Positions 56,001 to 64,000 of a stretch of 64,000 bases of DNA are shown piece after piece (within the stretch, counting starts at the first letter, position 1; each line of letters starts with the position of its first letter). Position numbers and translations under genes: made by a program. The notes beneath the pieces are model-generated. The model worked only from the letters and a program-made list of their open reading frames with translations, was not told the origin of the DNA and did no database searches. Source of the DNA: Plasmopara viticola. Its lineage: Eukaryota > Oomycota > Peronosporomycetes > Peronosporales > Peronosporaceae. The stretch is from positions 310,001-374,000 of the forward strand of contig MBPM02000003.1 in NCBI GenBank assembly GCA_001695595.3, in the 5' to 3' direction.

Positions 56001-58941
56001 CGTCCAAATCAATCTATCCTAAATTTCGTATTTAAAAGCAAAAAAGTTGCCGGATCAAGCTGCTGACGCGAATCAATCAGACTTTAGGAGCTGGATCTAC
56101 ACAAATGGGAGGCAAATTCTCTAGTTTCGAACTAAAATTACATAGCTGCCCAGTACCGTGTTCTCCAGAGCACGCAAAGAAGCACTTATAACGTTAAATT
56201 GTAGATGGCTCTCTCGCATAGCTTAAGGTACTTGTCTATGAAGCTCGGTAGTTTATTTGCTCAGCGATCCTTTTATGAGTGAATGCTTATGCAAATGTCC
56301 TGAAGTGCATCAATACGAAGTTTTGCAGTGTGCGTCACAAATTAGTTTGAGCCAGGCGCGAGCTTGATGCCGTTGCGACAGCAAGATGCTCAACCAAAAT
56401 CTCGTAAGAAAAGGCGTCCACAAACTCGCGGACGATGTCGTACACGGAGTTTAAAAAATTAGATAATTTATCTGATGATTTGCGAAACGTCGTTTTCGCA
56501 CAGACTTTGGTTCGGCCCTTTCTATACTGCGCTTCGTTGTTGGCTGAAGTTTTGGAATTAGTGAACAAGTCACATCACCTGTATTAGTGCAAAACAATTG
56601 CTCTCAGGAAAGACTTGGAAGACGCGCGATCAACACAGCAAAGCAAATTGGTCTTTTATCGTTAAGAATGCGAGCGCTAATTGCTATTTTATCACGAGAA
56701 TTGTCTCGAGTGAGTCTATGTTTACGAACCCGTGTGTCTTGTCATGCGAAGGTGATTTCGCCACTGTACCTTCTTCTTTACTTGAAATTGGACACGAGCC
56801 CGATAATTTACTAGAGCTAGAAAGCTGCGGACTATTAGAAGTTGACAGCCTTGACTTCATCCTTGGATCGGCGAGCGACAATGGCAAGGCGGGCATAGTA
56901 CTGTTTGTGTGCAGTCTGAATAAGAAAAAACAGCTGTCAATTGTTCCAGCTAGTAATAAGAAACGGCATGGCTGTTCATAAATATGTATTTAAAAATTGT
57001 GGTATGGCAAATACAATGATGTTACACCACTGCATTTTGGAAAACGCCAAATATAAGAAATTGCTTTTCTGCAGACGTTTTTAAATAGATGGTTGATATG
57101 CCAAAGAAAGTCAATTTTGTGCTAGAAAAACGCTAAGGAGTGTGTGCACTAATGAGCCACATTCGTGGTTCGACAGGGGTTTTATGGACAGGTATACGCT
57201 GACCAATATTTTTCACGCGTCGACGAGCTTTGTGCTTCGCTAAGTAAGCCGGAATGTCGACTTAATGTTCCGTATACACAGATGCGTTTGAAAAAACTAG
57301 GGAATTACAGGAGATTCTTTTTCTTTTAGACTTTGGTGTTGGCTCACTTTCCTCAAAATTTGTTTATCCGACTTCCGAACACAAACGAAGAGAAAATTGT
57401 GCTTCTGACACGTAAATCCTACCACTTGAGGGAGCAAGTTTAAGGTATAGAATCAAGACATGATTTTGATTTGCTAGACCTTTACGGTTCTGGAAAGGCT
57501 TGAGACGGCGTACACCATCTCTTTTTCCGAATCGATGTCGACGCATACGATGGGTCATACGAGGCGTCTTAATATATCTACAAATTTATAATTAGCAAAG
57601 CTCATATGCCTGGAAGCTCGATCAACACTGGCTTTGTAAGCCAACTTCTACCGTACCCCTTGTAAGTTTAATTCGTCACTACAATTTAAAATGACCTCCC
57701 CAAAACAGGTAAGGCACCTCCGAATTAAGGATGTTGTCATCGTATCTAAAACAGATTTTCCACTGTAGAGGTCTTAGAAAGAAAGTCGGGAACCTATGGA
57801 AGTTCAAGTCTTATATGGTTTCCCAGTTTTACTCAAAAGTTTCCCCCCGCGTTTGTCCATTCTGGTACGGTGATGATAGATGGCCATACGGCGTTATAAT
57901 GTGTCTATCGCCATATTTGCCAAAAAATTGAAGTACAGAGTTTTTATTAAGGCTGTGAGCTTTAAGTCGGTCGATCCTAGTACTTTCTACGATGAGAGGC
58001 AGCATTTCGACGCGTATCGAATAACTTGCTCTGAGACGCACGGCAGTCGATCCGATTGCGATGCTTGCGAGTTACATTGAATATGGTATGTGTTCATTAG
58101 AGCCTCAAGGGTACGGGATCGCCCGGAAGAAGTCACGGCCCGACCGCCAAAATCGACCTCAAGAGCAGACTCAGACCCGCAGACCTTTTTACAATAAGCT
58201 CTTTCCCCTCATGAAGCGGGTTCAAAGTCGAGGCAGAAGAATTGTTTTTCGTGTTATGGCCATCAGCTAGGCTTAGAGCAATTTCTAGAGATACGATCAT
58301 ATAATCTTCCGGCAGAGATCTATTGTTCCAGCGCTACTTTACGCCAGCTGCATGCGTGCTCTTGACACCGCATCAAATACCGCCTTGCGGTGTGATAACC
58401 TGTATCACCGTGGGTACACCCCAACACCGCAAACACCAGGACTAAACAAAAAAGTTTTGGACTGGTTGAATCTTTAGAAGAGTACACTCCAAGCAATAAC
58501 ACTGAGGAGAATGCTCAATACATTTGAAATCTAGAAAAACAATTTATCTGAGATGTTTTAGTTTTGCAATAATGTCAAGTCGAAGCTAATTTATTGATTT
58601 TGAGCGTCAGTACTCGGCTACTCCCACCGTACTCTAATGTGCGACCGAATAACCGTAGATTACTTACAAAGCAATCGCATCAGCCTTCAGACATGCTGAA
58701 GACAACTCGACGGCACCCACGAATTCTGTGGTGCGGCATAATAGCACCACTCACAAAAGAAAAATGGCACTTGAATTAGTACTGCACACTTCGTAGAGGT
58801 GCCGTAAACAAAAAGATTGTGACACGACCCTTTCACACCAAATAAACTACTTTTTGCCCGTATTTAGCTTAATCTACAGCCCCTGCCAATTAATAACTTT
58901 AACATATTCGCATCGTATCTCAATACTTCAGCAAAAGTCAC
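53060..58941. other. 5.9 kb gene-poor region
   Basis: No supported gene. Frames at 53536-53781, 53803-54168 and 56598-56981 have no motif I recognise. The last one is acidic and low in stops, and might be an eroded exon. A plus-strand stretch starting MSKRGELNLVSATENAL near 55118 ends after about 35 codons and may also be debris. No transposon boundaries were found. Confidence 0.5.
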
Positions 58942-60003
58942 ATGTTCGTATTTGAAGCTGTTGATACTAGCTTTCTAAAACTCGTGGATGTAGCTACGAA
59001 GGCAGAAGTGCCTTTTGATGAGTATGTGGTGGTGGCCGGTCGCATGCGAAGTTTACACCAGCTCACGTGTATTGGTGGCCATGCAAAGCGGGATGGAAAG
59101 CGCCGTCTACTGGTAATTCCTCTGGCTCAAACTCTTGAGACCGCTGTACAAAGCGTACAAGTATTAGATGTCGGTGAAGTAGCAGTGAACTTTTTACAAG
59201 GAGTTCGAGCCTGTTTTCCGACACTTGTAAGAAAAAATTTAAATGCACCCCCTACAAATGACAGCGAATCGGATTCGGATCAGGAAGAAGCAAACAAGAA
59301 TCAAGAGGACGCGAATAATGGACTGCCAACTACTAATTCTAAAGAAGAGTCGTCAAAAGCAGAAGCCAAGGAGTATATGAGTCGTATTCGAGTCAAAGTT
59401 CTTGCGACATTGACCGAACTCTTTAGCGCCTTTCAAATTTTAGACCCTGCCAACGTGCAGACGTCGCTGCGCGACGATCCGTCAGTGCCCAAAGACTGCC
59501 AGCTACTCTGTATAGAATGCCCACCCCTTGCTGAGAAAGAAGACTTAGCTTACGCAGCTGTGCCGCATGCATTTTCATCGTCTACTGCTCTTCCAAAGCC
59601 GTTGAATTTCGGCGTATCATTCATGGATTTAGCCACACGCACAAATAAGGCACCGTTCCTGCGTATTCCACTACCCCGATCGCCCTTGCCGGGAGGCCAA
59701 AGAGGGAATGATTCGCAACAAACATTTCAAGACGCAACAGTGCTGACATTCGGCACTAAGCGCGAGGCCACAGCACATGGCGGCGGCAAGACGTGCGAGG
59801 AAATGGTCAAGAACATCCGCATGCGTCATGCATCAGGCACTTTTTGCACGCTCGTGCTTCCAGCTAAAACGTGGGAGCAAGTGGCTGAAGAGTACAAAAC
59901 GTTCCTCCCTCAAGTAAGCGAGCTACAAGGCGAGTTGCGTTTGCGTCGCTTTGTGGGCCATGCGCCAAGCGGAGCTCCCATCGAGCTGCTGCTTGAAAAG
60001 TAG
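58942..60003 (+). CDS. Conserved-looking hypothetical protein
   Basis: A single-exon frame of 353 residues with good coding character and an ATG at 58942. I do not recognise the family. Visible features: an N-terminal beta-rich stretch (MFVFEAVDTSFLKLVDVATKAEVPFDEYVVVAGRM is read as ~35 residues of mixed strand pattern), a hydrophobic VAVNFLQGVRACFP near 90, an acidic Asp/Glu/Asn-rich linker (about 107-140), and a C-terminal basic part with LRLRRFVGHAPSGAP. No signal peptide, membrane span or repeat is seen. It converges with the MSS51-like gene (51 bases between stops). A role cannot be assigned. Confidence 0.75.
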   Translation: MFVFEAVDTSFLKLVDVATKAEVPFDEYVVVAGRMRSLHQLTCIGGHAKRDGKRRLLVIPLAQTLETAVQSVQVLDVGEVAVNFLQGVRACFPTLVRKNLNAPPTNDSESDSDQEEANKNQEDANNGLPTTNSKEESSKAEAKEYMSRIRVKVLATLTELFSAFQILDPANVQTSLRDDPSVPKDCQLLCIECPPLAEKEDLAYAAVPHAFSSSTALPKPLNFGVSFMDLATRTNKAPFLRIPLPRSPLPGGQRGNDSQQTFQDATVLTFGTKREATAHGGGKTCEEMVKNIRMRHASGTFCTLVLPAKTWEQVAEEYKTFLPQVSELQGELRLRRFVGHAPSGAPIELLLEK

Positions 60004-60054
60004 AAAGAATTAAATCTGCAATTTGATACAGCACGAAATCAAGTCGCGGGTCAA

Positions 60055-60735
60055 TTATTGTTGACCATTGGCACGGCCGGTTAAGCACATCCAATAATCG
60101 TTTTCTTTGATAATCGACCCGTTAGCATTGTTTGTAGCGCGAGGTGTTGTGGCCCCGTGAGGATTTCGCTCCGGTCGCCAAAGCCATTTGTATGGCATCA
60201 GCTCATCCAGCACATTCTCGTCATCTCCAGCTTCGTGTGCGTTGTACGATGTGATCAGCAACGGCACACAAACCTCATCCAGCACAAGTCTGATAGTCGG
60301 TATCCAGTCGTCATAACCCCATATGCCGGCATTAAAGCACACGACAAGATCGGGTTTGCAGTAGATCGTTTTGTCCTTATAATAGGTCTCGAAGCTGTCT
60401 ACAAAGTAACGTATCTTCACGTCGCACATATTTTTCGTGTCCACATCACAGTATTTCTGTGCAAAAGTAGTGAGGTGTAGCTTTCTGGCCAAGTTAGGCC
60501 CCACCAGCACCAAGTTGAGAATTGATAGCTGCGTCTCGTTGGCCACATGACGTAGTAAGGTACGAAAAATTGTGAACGTCTCTGCGCCAGTGCTTCCCTC
60601 GCTATAATCTGCTCCAAGTAGGTGGATCGTCAGCGAGCTCTTTAAATTAGAGGCTGCATCGCTATCGTTAGCTTCATTTAGCCGGTTCAAAAAGCCAATG
60701 AGTGTAGCGGCACGAGACTCGCTGGTCGGCATCAT
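60055..60735 (-). CDS. MSS51 C-terminal domain-like protein
   Basis: A frame of 226 residues on the minus strand. It resembles the C-terminal domain of MSS51/ZMYND17-type proteins: LTIHLLGADYSEG, LNLVLVGPNLARKL, PDLVVCFNAGIWGYDDWIPT and LLITSYNAHEAGDDENVL. In fungi and animals MSS51-type proteins act in mitochondrial gene expression or metabolism and usually carry an N-terminal MYND zinc finger. No MYND cysteines are visible here, within the frame or just upstream. So this is either a domain-only protein, or its first exon is missed or lost. Function is not assignable beyond the domain. Confidence 0.62.
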   Translation of the reverse strand: MMPTSESRAATLIGFLNRLNEANDSDAASNLKSSLTIHLLGADYSEGSTGAETFTIFRTLLRHVANETQLSILNLVLVGPNLARKLHLTTFAQKYCDVDTKNMCDVKIRYFVDSFETYYKDKTIYCKPDLVVCFNAGIWGYDDWIPTIRLVLDEVCVPLLITSYNAHEAGDDENVLDELMPYKWLWRPERNPHGATTPRATNNANGSIIKENDYWMCLTGRANGQQ

Positions 60736-60854
60736 GAAGCACTTGATTAGTGGCTTTGCGTGACTTTTATAATATTAAGATGATACGCCGAACAGCAAAT
60801 CTTGCAAACGTATTTAAAATTCGGTTTGATTAGCTCATTACGTGGAGATCGAGG

Positions 60855-62561
60855 ATGCTAGCGGCCAAACAGCACAAGGATACGGGTAGCCAACCGTACT
60901 GTCATCTCTACGTTGCGTTTGCAATTTTTCAGTCTTTTCTAGGCGCAGGCGTTATCTTTGGCTGGTAGAGGCTCGATCTTTAAAAAATTGTGCGGCCTAT
61001 TGCTAACGTGGGTGGAGTACTCTTGGACAGGACGTCGCTGATTCCCATGCTAGAAAAGGAAAAGATCTATTTCGAGCTGTGTGCTACCGGAGAGCCAAGT
61101 ACGTGCTACTGTCAGTGTGATGGATGAGCCATACTTTGCTAGCTCACCCGTATTAGTTTGTACAGCGCAAAGCGACCGACTTCAATATGCGTTTACGATG
61201 GCAGTGTCCAGCAGCATGTGGTCCAACCTCCTGCCCGGCTTTGTATTCGACAAGTAAATGAACTTTGTATCAATGTTACAGATCCTCTCTTGCTGACACA
61301 CTTGCTTGCATGTTAAGGTTTGGACCCCGTGTGACCAAGTCAATTTCATTGATACTCTTGATCACAGGCGCTCTGTGCATGGGAAATGCACATTATCGGT
61401 GAAAATCCATGCAATTGTACAAAACATGTCCAACTCTTATGTTCTGACTTGTATGCTATTCAAAGAGAAACGACAAAAGGACATGACTTGCTGCTTTACG
61501 GCATGGTGCTCATGGGCTTCTCGGGTCCGGGCATTCAACTCTCTGGTATTCACATGTCCAATCTATTTCCCGAAGCGACAGCACTTGTAGCGTGCTTTAT
61601 TGTTGGTGGTCTTCAGTTAAGTTTCCTAATTTTTTCGCTCATAAATATCGCGTACGTGCACTTGGGACTTTCGATGGCAGCGATTTTCGAGATCTACGCA
61701 AGTGTATTGCTGCTCTCGCTTGTAGGCACGTTGCTGACAGAGCCAGACACGCCGTTTGAGGTCGCTTCTCACAACAAGCACGAATTGCTCTCGCCCATGC
61801 GTCTACTTTCTGTATATAAAGACGAAGAAAATGGCCGTCTACTCTCCACACCCGAGCCGCAAAAATCCTGTCGACGTTCTCGTGTATCCACCGACGTCTT
61901 CTTCATTGACGGCGACCTCCACAACCGCTCTTTCCGAACGCAAGTGCTGTCCAAACCATTCTTGCTCATTGCTTTCTACTTTTCGATCTTGTCGCTCTGG
62001 TGCAACTTTTTTTTGGGCAGCATTACTGAATTACTGCGTTGGAAAGGCTTTTCAGACAATGAAGTGGCCAATCTGTTGGGAAAGTTGGCTTTCGTGCTTC
62101 CAGGCAGCGTCATCTTCATTCCGCTCGTGGGAATTTTGTTGGAAAAGTGTAGTTACACATGCTCGTCGCTGCTCTGCACGTTAAGTGCTTTGTGCTTTAC
62201 ATTCATGTTAAGTAGCATGTCGACCGGGTGGATTGTGGCTGGCTTCGTGACGTATGCGTTATTCCGAACCACCATGTACCCACTGCTGTTCGCGTATTTA
62301 GGGCATCGCTTTGGGTTTCGGCACTACGGAGCGCTGTCCGGCATTGTGTTTAGCGTCGGTGGCATCGTAGGCCTATTACAGACGCCGATTGCTGCCATTA
62401 GAAATTTTCAGACTATTGGCTGCATACAGGTTCGTGGTCTTACTTCAGGTTTTATGGAGAAAAAAAGGTTTAGGTCACTTCACGCTACTTTTACTTTCTA
62501 GGTTGGATCGTTGCTACTCACTGTCGCAGCACCGTACTTTGAGTGGCAACGCGACGGATAA
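60855..62561 (+). CDS. SLC43-like major facilitator transporter
   Basis: Six exons: 60855-60964, 61031-61098, 61166-61253, 61318-61398, 61466-62429 and 62502-62561. The GT-AG introns are 66, 67, 64, 67 and 72 bases, and together they keep one frame of 456 residues. Splicing restores the transporter pattern: GAGVIFGW then TSLIPMLEKEKIYFELC (first loop), a second helix, and the MFS loop 2-3 motif GFVFDKFGPRVTKS. Helices follow up to the long central cytoplasmic loop, then six more helices (LLEKCSYTCSSLL, LFAYLGHRFGFRHYGALSG). This order fits the SLC43 / large neutral amino acid transporter branch of the MFS, with about 12 membrane helices in the plasma or an endomembrane. The substrate is not provable. 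Unusual for this window, four of five introns lie in the first 550 bases. Confidence 0.85.
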
Positions 62562-63481
62562 ATATTGTACAAGCAAACCGACGTTGGACAACACATGCGC
62601 CTCTCTAAATTTTAGGACAGGCGTTGTGTGTAACGGACTAGAGTTTAAGTACATTAAACTGTCGTAGGTCAGCGCGGCTGTGCTTTAGTGACCTTGTCGC
62701 AGAGCTACGCATGGCGTTTTCTCACGCGCGTCAAGTTGCCACTTAAGGATTTAAGGTAGAGATGGGCTTTTCGCCTGGTTGTACCGAGATGAGACTACGA
62801 GACAAGTGGGTACCAAACGTTTGTTCAATTCTTTTGCCAGATCCTGGTCCTGTTTCTATACCTGTTGGTACCGAGAGACTAGGTGACTACTTCACCATGT
62901 GATGAAGCCAGGCAGTCACCTAGTCTATCCATCTTAACTTTCTTAAGCTGGCGACGCCACAGATTTTTACGCGAGAGCGTAAAAAAACAACCAGCTTTGT
63001 ACAGATGCTCATTATGTTTGTGTACTTTTCTAAAAACACGATGATTTGGCAAGCGGGATGCGGATCATACCAGTACCTAGCGAATTCTAATTTTTCTTAT
63101 CGTTGTGGCACATGTATTTTATTATTAGTCTCTCCGTTATATCGAAGCTGACTCTCCTATACAGTTACCCTTTTCAATAATTCTTATACCAGATTTGAAA
63201 CTACAAGAGAAAAACGATGGTGACAGCCTGCTATCTCTTATAATTTGCTTTCTAGTAGTATCTACCTGAATTTTATTTAACAGTAGAGAACTACACTAAC
63301 TATATCTAGACGCAAGCTGCCGTCTAGGGGGCAAAAATTGCAGTAAAGAGGGTATAAAACCTTCGATATAATGTATCAAGGACCTCAGTGCTCAAATCAT
63401 CTTGAGATGCGCTCCCCCATTCACGCGGTGTCATAAACCATTCGCCGCGGTGTGTGACGACTCGCCACCATTTTCACTTCG
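62562..63481. other. Intergenic region
   Basis: No gene seen. It holds a 13-base inverted repeat at 62876-62926 and the promoter of the ZZ-finger gene, with a CCACCATTTTCACTTCG segment just before the start codon. Confidence 0.5.
62876..62926. repeat. 13-base inverted repeat / stem-loop
   Basis: Perfect arms AGACTAGGTGACT (62876-62888) and AGTCACCTAGTCT (62914-62926). A nested CTTCA/TGAAG pair lies inside the loop, so a long hairpin could form. A related GTTGGTACCGAGA segment lies directly to the left (a similar GGTTGTACCGAGA is at about 62780). It may be a small MITE-like remnant. Confidence 0.6.
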
Positions 63482-64000
63482 ATGTCGCTCTTCTTACTGC
63501 CTAACGTTTTGCGGCGTAGCTATCCTTCTGATGGAAGCGACAATGCATCAGCCGTGCGCCCCTCTGTAGTAAGCACGGGCAACCTCAACGCCCAACTCAC
63601 CGAGGAGGCCAAGCACGTCGACCAGCACCTTTTTTTTGGGCCGCAACAGACAGTTTTCGAAGGTGAGCGCCAGCGTGTGATCCATGGCGAGCGTAAGATA
63701 CAAAAGAATGCCAAGCGGTTTTGGCTCATGTCCGAGCCGCTTTGTATGGAGCGGGATAGCACTTCGTCGATCATCGGTTTCCGTACAGAGGTACGACCAA
63801 GCGGCCTCGGCAGCAAAGTGTCTGCCGCAACACGCTTTATTGGCCAAAAGGTAGCGCAGATGAAGTTCCCTCCATCTCATGTGAACGATGACTCGTTTTG
63901 TGACGGCTGTGGCATGGACCCTATTGTGGGTAATATGTATTCGTGTTCTAAGTGCGTTAACTACCACTTGTGCGAGGGCTGCTATCAGCTGGGCATTCAC
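63482..64000 (+). CDS. ZZ-type zinc finger protein, 5' part (runs off right edge)
   Basis: An open frame from ATG 63482 to the end of the window, 173 codons without a stop. Residues 1-135 are basic and have no recognised domain. From about 139 the sequence is a ZZ zinc finger: CDGCGMDPIVGNMYSC, SKC and HLCEGCYQLGIH give the CxxC, CxxC, CxxC and following histidine pattern that binds two zinc ions. ZZ domains recognise proteins, for example histone tails or N-terminal degrons. The partner here is unknown because the rest of the gene lies outside. The frame reads on at the edge, so the gene is partial at its 3' side. Confidence 0.8.
   Translation, partial: MSLFLLPNVLRRSYPSDGSDNASAVRPSVVSTGNLNAQLTEEAKHVDQHLFFGPQQTVFEGERQRVIHGERKIQKNAKRFWLMSEPLCMERDSTSSIIGFRTEVRPSGLGSKVSAATRFIGQKVAQMKFPPSHVNDDSFCDGCGMDPIVGNMYSCSKCVNYHLCEGCYQLGIH

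Noticed and set aside
56598..56981. 127-codon plus-strand frame with acidic middle part
   Set aside because: No known motif, no splice partners found and no conserved start. Kept as possible debris in the intergenic entry.
1..64000. CRISPR arrays, bacterial operons, rRNA genes
   Set aside because: No regularly spaced repeats and no rRNA-like stretches were seen. Splice sites and gene families are eukaryotic.

Overview
The window looks like nuclear DNA of an oomycete, most likely a plant-pathogenic peronosporalean (Phytophthora or downy-mildew type). This rests on four things. There is a secreted LWY-repeat effector gene. There is a polycystin-type channel carrying ryanodine-receptor repeats. 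Introns are few, short (64-72 bases) and GT-AG, inside otherwise compact genes. Gene clusters alternate with long AT-rich repeat-filled stretches. Species assignment is inference, not shown by the sequence.

Left part (1-33 kb) is a gene-poor, repeat-rich accessory region. It starts with a decayed UVSSA gene (minus strand), then an old SINE-like retroposon. One intact gene follows: a 572-residue secreted effector with WY/LWY-type modules but no canonical RXLR. Around it lie debris of a segmental array: two decayed effector paralogs on the opposite strand (about 20.96-22.62 kb and 29.16-29.5 kb), copies of the effector 3' flank, three copies of a ~390-base block, and a ~5.2 kb unit duplicated in direct tandem (9.66-14.85 and 14.86-20.01 kb). 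An old Ty1/copia retrotransposon with 184-185-base LTRs (22849-27297) sits beside the second effector copy. A second copy of the SINE-like element, in opposite orientation, lies at 31.4-31.7 kb. Both copies have their own perfect target-site duplications.

Right part (33.4-64 kb) carries housekeeping genes separated by two more gene-poor gaps. In order: a PI4K-type lipid kinase (+), an M28B (glutamate carboxypeptidase II/transferrin-receptor-like) membrane protein that has lost most zinc ligands (+), a large polycystin/TRP channel with two C-terminal RyR repeats (-), a 6.6 kb gap, a truncated Mutator-like element with terminal inverted repeats, an ECH1-type dienoyl-CoA isomerase (-), a mitochondrial SLC25 carrier with three introns (-), divergently transcribed ribosomal protein eS10 (+), a 5.9 kb gap, an unrecognised 353-residue protein (+), an MSS51-C-terminal-domain-like protein (-), an SLC43-like MFS transporter with five introns (+), and the 5' part of a ZZ zinc-finger protein gene running off the right edge (+).

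There is no operon logic here. The links are genomic: host-interaction gene and transposons on the left, conserved cell-biology genes (phosphoinositide and calcium signalling, mitochondrial metabolism, translation, nutrient transport) on the right. The most notable items are the PKD2-RyR fusion channel, the M28 pseudoenzyme, the non-RXLR LWY effector with its collapsed array, and the retroposon family proven by two independent target-site duplications. All intron and exon coordinates were derived by eye from reading frame, GT/AG sites and family similarity.
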